A stretch of 64,000 bases of DNA from Alligator mississippiensis (lineage: Eukaryota; Chordata; Crocodylia; Alligatoridae): NCBI RefSeq assembly GCF_030867095.1, contig NC_081826.1:59550001-59614000 (forward strand), in the 5' to 3' direction. Shown in pieces: positions 22,556-34,810 of this stretch (positions are counted from its first letter, which is position 1; the number at the start of each line of letters is the position of its first letter). Under the pieces are notes generated by a model that searched no databases, was not told the origin of the DNA, and saw only the letters and a program-made list of their open reading frames with translations. The position numbers were made by a program, and so were the translations under genes.

Positions 22556-22855
22556 CAGAGTTCAGCAATCCCCAGCACATGTGCCGAGCATGACATGCAA
22601 AGCCATTTTGCTTGGCACACCACAGCCAGCCCAGGCTCTAAGCAGCTGCTGCCAGCCATGGAGCCTAGGCTGCTCCCAGCAGGTGGCTGGGAGGCTGCAA
22701 GCCCTGCTGTAAGCAGACTGGGCTCTGTGGGTCAGCTGCAGCCGGGAGGCTGCAAACAGCTGCTCCAGGCTCCGGCATGTCTGCACTCCGGCACCTTCCA
22801 AGGTAGACATTGTGGTTTTTTTGGCACTCCAGCCAAAAAACGTTGCCTACCCCTG
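22556..22855. mobile_element. hAT-type non-autonomous element
   Basis: It starts CAGAGTTCAGCAATC and ends so that the reverse read begins CAGGGGTAGGCAACG. Exact 8-bp duplications GTTTAGAC lie at 22548-22555 and 22856-22863. It is 300 bp and GC-rich, with internal near-repeats 'agctgctccaggct' and 'agctgctgccagcc'. No transposase is present. Confidence 0.85.
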
Positions 22856-23429
22856 GTTTAGACTAACAGGGCCAATCTTTCTGGTAGGTGTGCCACAAAT
22901 CAGCCAAATACCCTCCTTGAATGCTCCTATGATCCCCTTCATCTGCCAAATTGACTACTCTGCTTTCTGCTCTTTGCCCTGTACTCCCTGCATGATATGC
23001 TTCTTTGCTTCCTGCCTGTGGTCCCTGCTCAATCTCCTAATCTGTTTTCCACTCCCTGCCCTACCTGCCACTGTGCTGCTTGTCCCTTCTCTGGTCTGCT
23101 GCATGCCACATGTGCCATCTGTGGCATGCATGCTGCAGGTTGGCCACCCCTGGTTTAGCAAGTGAATGTTGCATCTCTGCAAAGAGTTGGCATAATGACC
23201 CTCCATGTCCCTGCCAAATCTGTGATTCTATTATGCTATATGGTATATTTATTTTTAGAAAGGTATCCAGATACTATAGTGATGGGTACAGTCTAAAGAC
23301 TCAGATAGACAGTTTAGGTTGGTTTCAGCATCTCTGAGACTCTTGGTAGAGAATCAAAAGAACTGCTGTACAAACAAAGTAGGTGAGTTAGGGTTGGAAG
23401 ATGAGTTTTAATGCTGAATTCATATTAGT

Positions 23430-23910
23430 GGGTGCATCTACATGTGAGCTTTATTGCAAAGTAGACTAATTAGCTAGGCAGTAAAATGTCACTGTCTACA
23501 TGTGCACTGGTATTAGGGTGCAGTAAACTAATTAACTCTGCTGTAAGATAGTACTGTTGGGGACAGTACTGTCTTAAAGCGGGGTAATTTACTGCACTGA
23601 AATGCACCTGTAGATGGTGACTGCTGGTGAAAATTGCCCTTCGAACTGTGAGACATAAAAGTTAAACATACTGCCATAGAGGTAGAAAAAATCCTATGTA
23701 GCAATGGAATTATCTGTACTGCAACTATGGTGAAAAATGCTTTGTGATTTTGTGAATTAATGGCCCACCAGCTAGAAGCCTGCTCTGCCCCAGCTCAAAT
23801 CACTGCTGCCCTAGGAGCATATGTAGATGCTGAGCCCAGGAGCACTTTACTTTGGCTCAAACTGTTCCAGAATGTATTGTTTAGCATTAATTGCCTGTGT
23901 AGATGCACCC
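23430..23910. mobile_element. long-form MITE (GGGTGCATCTACA family), most complete copy
   Basis: The ends GGGTGCATCTACATG and, in reverse, GGGTGCATCTACACA are inverted, with exact flanking triplets AGT (23427-23429 and 23911-23913). It contains an insert of about 115 bp (23650-23765) that the sibling at 9909-10879 lacks. Ends starting GGG with a 3-bp duplication would suit PIF/Harbinger, but this is inference. Confidence 0.7.
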
Positions 23911-24088
23911 AGTATTTTCTTCATTCTGTATGTATATAAACGCGTGCATATATTACTTTAAATTGTGCCTTGTTTACTTACAGCTTCTTGGCTTTTCTTC
24001 TTCTTTGCTGCATTAACACTTCTTGCTGGGCCTTTGGTGGCTATTTTGAAAGGAGAGCATCTTTCTGCTATTTTTAATTTTAAAATGC

Positions 24089-24382
24089 CATATTTTCTCA
24101 CATAAAACATGCCCCAGAATATAATACACAGTTTATCTTAAAAGTCAGGATGAAGAAACAAAATCTTTACTTGTAGTAAGTAACTGAGTAGCAGCAGCTA
24201 GGCAGCTGAGTCTGCTCACTGTTCTGCTCCCTGTGGACCATCAATGCAGATATTACTTTTAATTTCACCCATAAGCAGCAGAACCTGCTCTTGCCACTTT
24301 TCTCACATATAATGTGCACTCCAATTTCCAGCAGCTGTTTCTTTGGGAAAAAACATGCATGTTGTATGCGATAAAATACGAC
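24089..24382. mobile_element. MITE with ~24-bp inverted ends
   Basis: The left end 'catattttctcacataaa' and the right end read in reverse ('cgtattttatcgcatac') form imperfect inverted repeats, both followed by 'acatgc'. The interior is AT-rich and non-coding. No clear target duplication was found. A related scrap may lie at 33207-33260. Confidence 0.5.
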
Positions 24383-24385
24383 ATG

Positions 24386-25975
24386 TATTAAACTACTTCA
24401 TTTCCAACACAGCAAAAATTACATATTGATAAAAACAGACATGTATCCCATTAGGGCTGAACTATGCTATCTTTATTAGGCCAACTTCAATATCCTCTTC
24501 ATAAGTTAACTTAATTTTCCAGTAATGCTAAGAGCCAGAGTCCAGCCTCTTTTATATGGGGGGAGTAAAACTGGTATAATTCCAGATAAGTAAAGTTCCT
24601 CTGGATTTACACTACTGTTGGAGTTTGGCCCCCAAACTCTAAAAGGTCTCTTCATGTAGAAATGGACAGTGAATGAGAGCAGGACTGAGTCTGAAATGGC
24701 TTTGGGGCCTTGATTTTACATAATTTTAATGCAGATTGATTTTTTTCCTAAATTAAAATATCCAAGGCTACCCTTCTGATATATCCTGTTGCAGCAAATG
24801 ATAGGCTCAGCCCTACAGTCCTTACCCAGATAAATACTTGAAGCTTTGCTTTAGTTAAGGATTCAGGACTGAGTCCTTTGTTTGTTGAGACTAGAAATGC
24901 CATCTATCCAAACTGATTTCCTGGAAATATTAGTCAGGGTGGTCAAAACTACATGAAATCAAGTGAAACAGATTCTTACAATAAGAGATTTCTAAAGTCT
25001 GATCCTCCTGACCTCAAGATTTCTAAATTGTTTTGACTTTTAATATGGAGAATTTCATTTGGTTTTCCTGATTCCAAGGATCTTTGTTTTTCTAAAAGTG
25101 TTTCAAACAGCAGTCAGTAAGGGCCTGATTTTGCAATCTTTACTCAGTCAAAGCTCCCATTGACTTTTCTGGAGGCCAAATGTTGAAGTCCTTACTCAAG
25201 TTTTATTCACTTCTTATTTGGACAAACTCCCATTAGTTTCTCTGGGAATCTGTCAACACAAGAATTGAGGACTTGATTCTACCCCCCCCTGGATTTCCAG
25301 TGATTTGACTGGGGGCAATTCAGGTCTCGAGAGAGAACTGATTTGGCATAGGGTACATTTAAAGTTCCAGTCCTAAAATGAACTACCCTTGATCAGATTC
25401 CTGCCCTTCTACAGAGAGCTACTGACTTCAGGGGGACTTTAGCAGGTGGAAGAGGCGTGTAAATGGAGCACATTGCAGGAGCAAGGCCTTAGGGTCATTA
25501 TTTTCAATAGGAGTTTTCTCTGTGTCCAGATTATGGGACCAGGTCCTAATTGAATTTAATCTGGTCTTTATTTAGTTGCCTGGAACAGAGGAAAACAGGA
25601 GCAGGGCAGTTTCATAAAGCTGTACATAGAAAACAGAGATGAATACTTCAGGCATATTAAAATTGACTGGTATTTAGCCTGAGTCACCAAAAATCTCTAC
25701 CCAAAAGCACTAAAAATAAAGATAGAAAATTAATGACTACAAACCACTCAGGAGCTAAGTTTTGGAGCTGAGATACATGAAGTTAAGCAGAGTGCCATAG
25801 ACATAGAAAAACTCCTATGTAGCAATAGAATTACCTCGACTGCAACTATGGACAAAAATGCTTTTTTATTTTGCAAATTAATGACCAGACACTGCTTTGA
25901 AGAAATGACATCGTACTTCTAGGTTTCAAACCACAAAAGAAACTTGGTCAGGAAAAAATTCTTTAGGAGACAGAC
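24386..25975. other. AT-rich intergenic stretch with one duplicated segment
   Basis: Bases 25785-25885 resemble 23650-23765 (shared 'ctcctatgtagcaatagaatta' and 'ctgcaactatgg' phrases). Otherwise no feature was identified. Confidence 0.5.
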
Positions 25976-25983
25976 ATTTAATT

Positions 25984-26248
25984 CAGTGGCTCTCAAGTTT
26001 TGTAATCTTATGACACCCCTCCCCCCCCCTTGAACTTTTGTGAACTGAATAGCACCCCATATAAAAAACAAATTTATTTGTTACAGTGCTTACCTACTTG
26101 AAGAAGGGGAGGAATAGCGAGTGGGTGGGAGGAGGAGCAGCTGGAAGTGAAAAGCCTGCACTTATCTTCTCATTGAAGGCTGCACTTATTTCACTTACCT
26201 CCTCTCACCCAGCAACACCCTCCATGGTATCCTGATAGAGAATCATCG
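25984..26248. mobile_element. hAT-type non-autonomous element, decayed
   Basis: It begins CAGTGGCTCTCAAGTTTTG, and the reverse read of the right end begins CGATGATTCTCTATC. The flanking 8-mers ATTTAATT (25976-25983) and ATTTACTT (26249-26256) match at 7 of 8. The left end is of the same type as the hAT at 335. Confidence 0.65.
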
Positions 26249-26256
26249 ATTTACTT

Positions 26257-28159
26257 AGTTTTTTAAACCAAGAAACTACACTGTGCTTTAATTTGGTCCA
26301 GTGACTTGAGTACACATTAAGTCTATCATGCAGCCCTTATATGAATAAGACTGCAGTAAGGTGTGCAGGATGAGTCTCATGTGTTTTTGCAAAAGGCACC
26401 CTTGTAACCAAACTGTCTGATCTTCTATCATAAATACATCAGGGGCCTGATTTTCTATTCATTTAAGTCAGGGGCAATTTCATTTAAATGAATGGAATTA
26501 CAAGGCAAGATCTTCACCTTGTATAAACTGGCCTACCTCCACTGCAATTAGTAGAGCTGTTTTATTCTATGCCAACTCTATCTAAAACAGTTCTAAAGCT
26601 TTCATTACCATACGGCCCTAGAGCCTGACCAACTCAAATGTACTTATTCTTCCAATCACCCATGAAGATTGTTTTCCCTGTTCGGCTAATGGGAACTGAG
26701 GACAGAGGGGCTGCGATTTGCAGAGTAAGGATGTAAAGTTCTGTGTTTTTTTTAGATATTAGGTAAACCCCTTGACTACTGAACAATTCTTCCTCTCAGG
26801 CAAGGATCTGGCCAGCCTGTTGTAAAACCGATTTAATTGAGAATCAGGATATTTCAGCAGAAATCAGAGGGAACGATAAAAGTGAATATACAGATATATT
26901 TACATATGTAAGCTTTGAAATATGCTCTCCTTTTGACATATATATATGTCTCGAAAGGAAAGAATATTACAAAGTTGATGTATATTGTGAATCTGCTTTT
27001 TCATCAGAATTACTCTAGGGATTTATGAACTGAAACATTGATCTATGTTATTCAAGTCATTGAAAAAATTGACAGGGTGTCTTATAACAGACTATATATA
27101 TTGGTGCCCAGGAAAAATGAATAACTTTCTTCATTCAGTAGTTTGATGGTCTGATGATGATCTCACAATAGTGAGCAAAGGCCTTGGAATACCATAAAAA
27201 CAAGATGCTTTGGCATGGGAGAATGGAATGACTGACGCTTTCCTATAATTAAATGTTTTTGGTTGAGCTACGGAGTGCCAATGGCCTCAGCCCTTGAGAC
27301 AGCTGCTCAGCTGCCCTCCAGAAGAAAAATAGATACTATGTATAAAGAAAAGAAGATTAAAGGCTAAAGGGAAAAATATACCATAACAGGACCTTCAGTA
27401 GGTTGTCAGAACCAAATATCAGCCAATTGAAAGAGAAAGGATGGGAACAAAGTAAGAATTTAAAGGAAATATATTAAGAACAATAGAATTTTTTGACTAT
27501 ATAAAATTTCTCTCCAGTTGATTATTTGGCACTATTTATTGCCATATAAATATTTTTTGTTTTGCATTTTCATTTAATGATGGGTGATGTCTTAAGTTAT
27601 GAAATTTTGGCAATCTTTATATAAAATATCAAATGCTACAAGTTCTGGTCATTAAATCTGCTTTTTCTCAGAGAATTGTCATTTAAATTACAAATGCAAT
27701 GATGAAGGTTAGGCAAATAAAAAAATACTATGATTTACAGCATAGATAAACTAAAAATACTGTCCTTCCTTAAACAACAGATATACTCATGAGCTTTTTA
27801 ACAGAAAGCAAGATATGTGAGATGCTTTAAGTAGAAGTTGCAATTTTGCAACATAAGTCTATACAAAACCTCCAGACAGTGTTCTGTGAAGGAAGTACCT
27901 GTGTCCCAGGAAACTTGTTTTCCATAGTTCCTTGTTAATAGTAGCTTTCCCCCCCGACCCCAAACTATTTACAACTATATGCATTTTGCAAGCTCAAAGC
28001 ACCTTGTTTCACATCATTATGAATGCATGCATTGACATTTAATCCTTTCATGTGCAAATTCTAAAATTCAATGTAACCAAAAAAACCAAAAAAAGTTCAA
28101 AGGGTTTAAAATTTGTCTATAATCATAAGTGAAAGGATCAAAAATGTCAGACGTTGCAG
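26257..28159. other. AT-rich flank downstream of KCNB2, nothing identified
   Basis: A small palindromic phrase occurs near 26930-26957 ('ccttttgacatatatatatgtctcgaaagg'). No genes, transposon ends or RNA genes could be supported. Regulatory elements of KCNB2 may lie here but cannot be seen from one sequence. Confidence 0.4.
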
Positions 28160-28398
28160 AACACTGGCTCCTAATGGAGCTTTCTTTATTTTATTCACGG
28201 TTCTTGAGTCATTTTTTCCTTTTTTTTGAATTTGTTACAAAAAAGCAGTCTTGAACTCTTTAAACAGTACTTAAACTAAACAACTCTTCATGCCATGCAA
28301 AAATAACATTTTATGCACTTTTTTAGGCTTTTCTTGTTTTAGCTCACAGGCATTACTAACTGTTTTAAGAACAGTTTTTTTATTGCTTTTGTAACTAG
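28160..28398 (-). other. KCNB2: KCNB2 3' untranslated region (proposed extent)
   Basis: This is the sequence directly after the KCNB2 stop codon on the minus strand, ending just past the first strong poly(A) signals. It is AT-rich. The extent is inferred from signal position only, and longer isoforms using signals further left are possible. Confidence 0.45.
28185..28195 (-). terminator. candidate KCNB2 poly(A) signals
   Basis: On the minus strand two overlapping AATAAA hexamers (28195-28190 and 28190-28185) lie about 205 nt after the stop codon. A GT-containing stretch (gtgttctg, gtctg) follows 20-40 nt further on, as expected for a cleavage site. No transcript evidence is available. Confidence 0.5.
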
Positions 28399-30543
28399 TC
28401 ACATGCTGGTTTCGCGTGTGGGACAGTAACCAGTTTCTCCTGGGTTTGAATGAATTTCTGGGGCAAATAAATGATTTTCCAGTTTGTAACCTTCTTGCTG
28501 ACTGTCCTTCTTTCCTTCACCCCCAGTATGGTAAATGTCTTGAGTACAGTTGTGACTAATGATTTTTGGTGATGAAGTGCTGATTCTTGGTTCATCTGTT
28601 AAATGTTTGCCATCGTTGTGTTTATCTCCCAAGCAATTTGTCTTGATGTCCTGCTGCTTTTCATGTTTTACACCATGTAATTCCAAAAAGTCTTCATCTT
28701 CTCCGGTGTCTATTTCAGTGAAGCTCCTCCTCTCTTTTGAAGGGAAGGTGAAAAGCTTTTGTTTGGGAAATAGAGGGGAGGATCTTTTAGGAAGTCCCTG
28801 GCAAAGCAGTGATGCATCAGCACCGAGCATGGGTCTTTCGCCTTGAGGTGAATTCTCTTCTAAAAGGATGGTGCTGATATGCTGTGGGGTAGACGGTGTA
28901 AAGTCTGCTGTTGCTGTTACTGGCAATGGCCTAGCAGTGCTCGGTGGAGTTTGTGGAGCACTGCTTCTGTTGTCCTTAAAATTAACTTTAAGGGATCTAG
29001 ATTTTAATGGATGGCTACCTTTTAGAGAACTTTTTGGGCTGTCCATGGTACTGTCAAAATGCAGATGACCATGCAGGACAGTTTGGGAACCACTGACATT
29101 GTTGTTTACAGCACTGTCTATTGGATTATAGTCAAAAGTGATATCCTTTGTGAGTGATATAAATGGGGAACTCTTTGTTCTTTGGCTGTCTTCTGCGTTA
29201 GCAGAGTCAGTTGGGAATCTCATTTGCACGTGGGAGCCAGGGAACATGGGGAGGGGAGATCTTTCTGTTTCTGTGAAGTCAGTTGCACAACTGGCAAAAC
29301 TATCAATACTAGATGTGCTTCTCATGTCTGGTATTATATCTGTATGTCCAGCTGGTAACTGATCTGTCTGCCCGGTAACCTCTCCCATTTCTATTTCTTC
29401 TTCATACGCAGGTAGTTTTTCTGGCTGATCTAGGTACCCAGCATTAAGATTAGGCTGAGAATGAGTTTTAGTAATTTCATTATATAACATTTCCAGTTTC
29501 TGAGCACTCAGATGCTGTGGGCTGGAAGAAGCTGCAGCATTGTTTAACTGCTCGTGGGAGTCTTGTTGACTAACTTCCTGGTATTTGTTTTCAAAAGACT
29601 TGTTTGAACTTGTTTCAGATATCGTCCTTCTGGCCCACTTCCACCGGCTAGGGGATAGGTGGTTGTCATCCTGTGCTTCCTTTGTATTGGCTGGTTCTCC
29701 CAGCTTCCCTGGTTCTACTGCTACATCAATCAGTTCCATGCTGCGAGCGAAGGCATCTTTCAGGTTCATGGAGACAATGCTTCCATTTCTTTTTGCTCGC
29801 TCAAGTGCTTCTCTTCTTTTAATTGCTTTCTCCTGCCGTTTTTGCTCTTTGTAAAACTCAGAGAAATTATTCACGATGATTGGTATGGGCAGGGCTATTA
29901 CCAGCACTCCAGCGATACAGCACAATCCTCCAACTATTTTCCCTAGTAAAGTCTTAGGATAAATGTCACCATATCCTACGGTGGTCATAGTGATCGTAGC
30001 CCACCAAAATGATGCAGGGATACTGGTAAACTTTGTAGCATCTTCATCCTTTTCAGCAAAAAATACAAGACTGGAAAATATCATTATTCCCATTGCTAAA
30101 AATAATATCAACAAACCCAATTCATTGTAACTCCGCCTAAGAGTGAAACCTAAAGACTGAAGGCCTGTTGAATGTCGGGCAAGTTTAAGGATCCTTAGTA
30201 TCCTCATAATGCGAAATATCTGAACCACACGTCTGACGTTTTGGAACTGCAGCACACTTTTGTTGGACTCTGTGAGGAAAATGGTGACATAATATGGCAA
30301 AATGGCCAGCAAATCAATGACATTTAATGGACCTTTGAAGAACTTCCACTTATTTGGTGAGGACAGGAAGCGCAATAGGTACTCCATAGTAAACCAAGCA
30401 ATACACACAGCTTCGACATGTGCTAGCTGGGGATTGTCATTTGGCTGTCCGAATTCATCTATTTCTTGAAGCTCAGGTAGTGTGTTGAGAGACAAAGCAA
30501 TGGTTGACAGTACGATGAATAGAATGGATACAATGGCCAAGAT
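28399..30543 (-). CDS. KCNB2: KCNB2 (Kv2.2 potassium channel), terminal coding exon, S1 to C-terminus
   Basis: The exon encodes 714 residues of a delayed-rectifier voltage-gated K+ channel subunit that forms tetramers in the plasma membrane. In order: S1 at residues 1-20 of the exon, S2 about 45-60, S3 about 74-90, S4 with regularly spaced arginines (R104, R105, R111, R114, R117), S5 about 141-163, the selectivity filter TVGYGD at 188-193, S6 about 200-224 with the PIP hinge at 219-221, then a long cytoplasmic tail. At 411-430 lies the Kv2 clustering segment [20 protein letters not shown], known in Kv2 channels as a phosphorylation-dependent VAP-binding motif for ER-plasma membrane junctions. 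The T1 domain (about 190-200 residues) lies in exons beyond the window. KCNB2 is chosen over KCNB1 because the S1-S2 loop reads [13 protein letters not shown]. The expected full length (~906) is close to human Kv2.2 (911). The ATG at 30561 is intronic; the exon starts at 30543, phase 0. Confidence 0.95.
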   Translation of the reverse strand: MLAIVSILFIVLSTIALSLNTLPELQEIDEFGQPNDNPQLAHVEAVCIAWFTMEYLLRFLSSPNKWKFFKGPLNVIDLLAILPYYVTIFLTESNKSVLQFQNVRRVVQIFRIMRILRILKLARHSTGLQSLGFTLRRSYNELGLLILFLAMGIMIFSSLVFFAEKDEDATKFTSIPASFWWATITMTTVGYGDIYPKTLLGKIVGGLCCIAGVLVIALPIPIIVNNFSEFYKEQKRQEKAIKRREALERAKRNGSIVSMNLKDAFARSMELIDVAVEPGKLGEPANTKEAQDDNHLSPSRWKWARRTISETSSNKSFENKYQEVSQQDSHEQLNNAAASSSPQHLSAQKLEMLYNEITKTHSQPNLNAGYLDQPEKLPAYEEEIEMGEVTGQTDQLPAGHTDIIPDMRSTSSIDSFASCATDFTETERSPLPMFPGSHVQMRFPTDSANAEDSQRTKSSPFISLTKDITFDYNPIDSAVNNNVSGSQTVLHGHLHFDSTMDSPKSSLKGSHPLKSRSLKVNFKDNRSSAPQTPPSTARPLPVTATADFTPSTPQHISTILLEENSPQGERPMLGADASLLCQGLPKRSSPLFPKQKLFTFPSKERRSFTEIDTGEDEDFLELHGVKHEKQQDIKTNCLGDKHNDGKHLTDEPRISTSSPKIISHNCTQDIYHTGGEGKKDSQQEGYKLENHLFAPEIHSNPGETGYCPTRETSM

Positions 30544-30560
30544 CTGCAAAACAAAATACA
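30544..30560 (-). promoter_or_regulatory. splice acceptor of the KCNB2 terminal exon
   Basis: Read on the minus strand, the T-rich tract 'tattttgttttgcag' ends in AG at 30545-30544, and the exon starts ATC (Ile). Kv2 genes are known to have an intron at this point in S1, after the T1 domain. The first exon codon is complete, so the phase is 0. Confidence 0.9.
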
Positions 30561-31834
30561 CAAATTCTGGTTAAATGAGTGCTTAAACAAGTGTATCTGT
30601 AAATGGAATTTTTTAAAACATAAAATCTGTCGTGTTCTAAATAAAATGAATCTATTTCCATTTTTTCCCCTTAAAAATTGATTTTTACAAAGTAGACCAG
30701 TTCTAACTCTAAATTTATTCAGAGTCCTTCATGTTAGACTGATTCCAGTGGGACTATTTCTGTCAATGAGCACAGTTTGACCTACAATTTTAAAATTAAA
30801 AGAATCAGCTGATATACCATAAAAAAAAAATCAGTATTACTATAAATTCACTGGTAAAGAATAGAAAATGTCAGAATATATAACACAAATAATATAAATG
30901 TGGATTTAAAAAAATCAACATTATACTAATTATTTGAAACTTTATAGTGTAATTAATCATTCAGTTTATTTAACTTAATAATTCATAGCATACAAATCAC
31001 TTCTGGCATTTTACTGCATATGAAATCAAACATATATTTAGAACTCAGAGATGCCCAAAAGAGGAAAGAAAAGGCAGTGTTCTGGCAGTCTGTTCTTGAA
31101 TCTTTGTGACATCCATGAAAGTTTGAGGCACTTATGAAATGAGGAAATGGCTGTGAATTAGGCAAAACCTTGGTTGTAAATCTGGACATTACACAAAGCA
31201 TCATGAAGAAGAAATTCAGATTCTCACTGATCATTGTAAAAGAAAAATTCCAGAAATCGTTGCCCTCTGCACATAATGCCCTAGCTTCAGTCTGAGGAGA
31301 TATATTTTAAGAAACACTGCGCCTTTTAATGAGAAGTAGGCCATCTCAGTGCCTAGTAATATTTAATTTTCCCAGAAATTTCTGGTCTTCTTCCTTCAGA
31401 TAACTAGTATTATGAGAAAAGAACTAAACATATTATAGAATTTAACATTTTTAGCACTTAGGTCAATTATTTGTAACTTAGAGAAATATGGGCAGCCTTG
31501 AAATCATTTGTAAAATGTTTGCAGTTGTAAGAAACATATTTATAGAATATGCTTTATTTGAAAAAGAAATAAAAAAAGCATTTAAAAACTCTTAAGTAAC
31601 TCCAGGCTTCCACTGGAAGTACTAAGCGAATTGTTTTCTGCTTTAAAGTTCTATTTAGGCTCAGACAAAAAACAAAAAAACAAAAAAAACCCCGATTTGC
31701 ACTCATTTCCCAGAAATGCCTCAATTAAAACCATCCTGTGATGTTTGGTATTCTTCCAAAAACACTAAGGCACAAAAAAGCACTCTAATATACAAAGTGA
31801 TGGGCAGTGCAATAACAAATATGCTCAGAGCATG

Positions 31835-32745
31835 ACCACAATAGAGATAATAGAGGTGGAAGGCTGGAAGCCTGGAAGTCTGGGTCGAATTTCTGCTTTG
31901 AGAAGCACATTAATCTTTTCCAGAGATGGGCCTGTTGTACCATAAAACAGGATCAGCCCTAAAACCACAAACAAAAGAAGGCAAAGCAGGGGGATGAATT
32001 TGTAGGAGGCCACAAGATCACCTCTCAGCCTTCTCTTGTGGAGGCTGAAGAGATCCAGGGCCCTCAATCTCTCCTCGTAGGGTTTTGCCTGCAGGCCCCT
32101 AACCATATGAGTGGCCCACCTTTGAATCTTCTTGAGGTTGTCCACATTCTGCTTGAAGTGTGGTGCCCAAAATTGGATGCAGAACTCCAACTGTGGCTTG
32201 ACCAATTCCACATGGAGGGGTAGTATCACCTCCCTGGACATGTTTGTCATGCACCTGCTAATGCACGATAAAGTGCGGTTACCTTTATTGATTGCTTCGT
32301 CGCATTGATGACTCATGTTTATATTGGGGTCAGCAATGACTCCGAGATCCCTTTCCACCGCTGTGCTGCTGAGAAGGTCTTCTCCCACCCTGTAAGCGTG
32401 GTGGTGATTCCTTCTCCCTAGGTGCAGCACCTTGCATTTGTCCTTGTTGAACTGCATCCTTTTGTGCTCTGCCCACTTTTTAACCTGTCCAAAACTGCCT
32501 GGATTCGTTCCCTACCCTCTAGTGTGTTAACTTTACCCTATAATTTGGCATCATCTGAGAATTTGGACAGAGTGCTTTCCATGCCCTCATCCAAGCCACT
32601 GATGAAGACATAGAACAGCACTGGTCCAAGGACTGAGCCTTGTAGGACTCACTTTATCATGCCTTGGAATAACCTGAACAGGGTAGTATTTCCTCTGAGT
32701 GCCCCCATCAAACCTCTTCCTTCTGGTGGTAGCTGTTTTATTAGG
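31835..32745 (-). mobile_element. CR1 LINE, 5'-truncated, same sense as KCNB2
   Basis: The minus strand encodes the second half of CR1 ORF2. The catalytic block reads S-D-D within a KFSDDAK-like phrase (about 32565-32550), with a stop just after. An open frame follows from about 32457 with 'FNKDKCKVLHLGRRNHHHAYR', 'MSREVILPL' and '[24 protein letters not shown]'. The coding frame departs from the CR1 consensus near 31995, and a short 3' remnant follows. The upstream boundary near 32745 is approximate. Confidence 0.8.
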
Positions 32746-34649
32746 ACAACTGGTCCACCTATTTGCACTGTGTGAACCCTGAACCAGCTGTCTTTCTTCC
32801 TACCTACAGTCTAAGCAGAAGGAGTGAAGAAACTGTACCCTGGTGGACCTGGGCTCTTGGCATTGCTGCAGATTTCTTTGGGATGTTGCTAGAGTCCTGC
32901 TCTCAACAGGCAGTCATACCACTATCCCCTCTAGGAGCAGAAGCCAAAATTAGTGAGCAGCTTACCAGGATAGTAAGAGAACATGCAAAGGATCACACTA
33001 CAGAGCTAGGTACCTTCGCATAAACCCGGGATTGCAGGCTGGAAGCAATTATAGTCTGTAGCTAGCACAGGACCAAAGTAATGGTTTCCCAAGCAATCAC
33101 ATTACAGTATGGCTCTACCCTCTAAATTCTGAAATATTCCCATCTGCTATGTTACAATATCACTCTTACTGGAAAAAGGTTTGTAGCTTAGAAAAGTGCC
33201 ATATTTACCCAAATAGAAGATGACCCTGATTACAAGATGACCCCCCAAAATTAGATTCTATATATGGGAAATGTATAAATTTGTTATAATGTTCCAAGTA
33301 TAGAATCTAATTATTAGAGGTCTGCCTTGAATGTGTCCCCATCCAATTGCTACAGCAGGGAAAATAAATCTGGAAGGGAAGGAGGGTCAGGTAGCCCTTT
33401 GCTCTCTGCATCCCCCAGCTTTTTCCCCTGGCAGCCTCTTCCCCCATCCTTACTGTCAGACCCTGCTCTCCCTGAGCACATGGAAGTAAGTAGCAACCTG
33501 AAAACAATATCTTAAAATTAAAGATGGCTGTAACAATTTGCATATATTATCTATACACTTAGTTTATCCAGAATTGATATATTACCTTTTTTTGAAACTG
33601 CTGCAAATTTTAGCACAGATATTTGATGAACACATTTTTGAGCAGCACTTTGGCACCTATTTGTGTGTAGTACAACCTTTTTTTTTTTAATATATTTTGT
33701 TTTAAGGGCCAAATCAGTTCCAGATACAATTGGGCAAAGGCCAATACTCAAGTTCCAAAATTTGACTCAGCAGAGCTCAGTCGTCAAGTCTCCATGGTTC
33801 TACCACCAGACAAGTATCCTCCCTCCCAGATCTATTGGTCTCAGGCTTTGGATACTCCCCAAATCCAGAAAGGCATCCTCCAAGCCTGGGGCTTGCATAT
33901 TGGCCTCAGGTTCAGATGCTCCTTGTCTCCCTTGATCTTAGCCAAGTCCAAAGCCAAAGGCTCATGATTTACCACATAGTTCATTGGGCTGGTCCCACCC
34001 AGAGTCAACAGCATTTCAAGCCATGGTGACCCCACAGCTCAGCAGTGCTCAGAATGTGTGTACTCCAGATAACCACCACAAAGGATCCATGTGTTAATTA
34101 GCCCCTACTCATGACTGGAACTGGGTGACTGGAACTGGCGATGAGGTGCAGGGCAAGGTCACAGTAATCATATGCACCAGGGTGAGAGAGGGTCTGACAG
34201 AGGGATTCTGGATGAACTGTTGTGGCTCACCATGACTTGAAAAAAAGAGTTGACAGTGAGGGGACTGTGCTTAATAGGCACTACCACACGTCTTGTTCAG
34301 ATGGGCTATGCTAACCTAGTTTTGTGGTAGGTTCCCATTAGCACGTCCCAATGCTGCCAATGTGTTTTATAGTCATGCTCAGTGCTGTCAGCATTTAATC
34401 AATTTCAGAGTTGGTTTCCATTGCTGAGCACATGGTGCGTTTGGCTGCAATTTAGCGACAGACAATGTATTTAGTGAGATTTCCTTGTATGTGATTGCAA
34501 GATGAGGCTTTTCCCCCACGCCAATTGGGGGGGGGGGAACCTCATCTTGTATTTTAGTAGATATGATATGTGGTTCTGCACATCTCAAAGTCCTGGAATA
34601 ACTATGAAGTAACTATAAAATATTTAATACTATATTACCATAATTTCAG
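32746..34649. other. intron stretch, one possible MITE scrap
   Basis: At 33207-33260 the phrase 'atttacccaaatagaagatgaccctgattacaagatgacccccc' looks like a transposon end and may relate to the MITE at 24089. A T-run lies at 33679-33689. No genes were identified. Confidence 0.4.
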
Positions 34650-34810
34650 GGGTGTACTTGGTAGCCGTGTTGGTCTGAGACAAAAAGACAAACAAAAAAT
34701 TAGAACTCTTGGTTCCAAAATGATACCTTTTATTAGACCAACTGGAAAATGGCAAGAAAATTGTCCTTTTCTGCAAGCTTTCGGGATCACATCTGGGGAA
34801 AGGTGAACAT
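34650..34810 (-). mobile_element. Penelope-like 3'-end fragment
   Basis: The plus strand reads 'ggtagccgtgttggtctgag', then 'ccttttattagaccaactgg', then 'ctgcaagctttcgggatcac', which is the reverse of the end order at 385-1475. The minus-strand CGAAA (34783-34779) keeps the GAAA core base pattern that is decayed elsewhere. The upstream CTGANGA part is not recognisable here. Confidence 0.7.

Larger units (their letters stand above)
22140..23260 (+). mobile_element. old CR1 3'-end copy with insertions
   Basis: The plus strand retains CR1 C-terminal phrases: 'attttagagaaaaggagattaagggg', 'cacattttaggaaaaac', 'agacacagcaacaagctggctagagaagtcctgg', then 'gtttacaggaaaaggctgggc'. The tail is 'ctgccaaatctgtgattctattatg'. 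It is split by a C/A-rich insert (22475-22542) and by the hAT at 22556-22855. A second hAT-like right end ('ggttggccacccctgg', about 23138-23153) lies inside too. Confidence 0.6.

Noticed and set aside
28399-30543. KCNB1 (Kv2.1) as the identity of the exon
   Set aside because: The S1-S2 loop ([13 protein letters not shown]) and the residues after S6 fit Kv2.2 better, as far as I recall the two paralogues.
30544-30561. ATG at 30561 as the start of the KCNB2 frame
   Set aside because: The first six codons are the polypyrimidine tract and AG of the splice acceptor; the exon begins at 30543 and the T1 domain must lie upstream.
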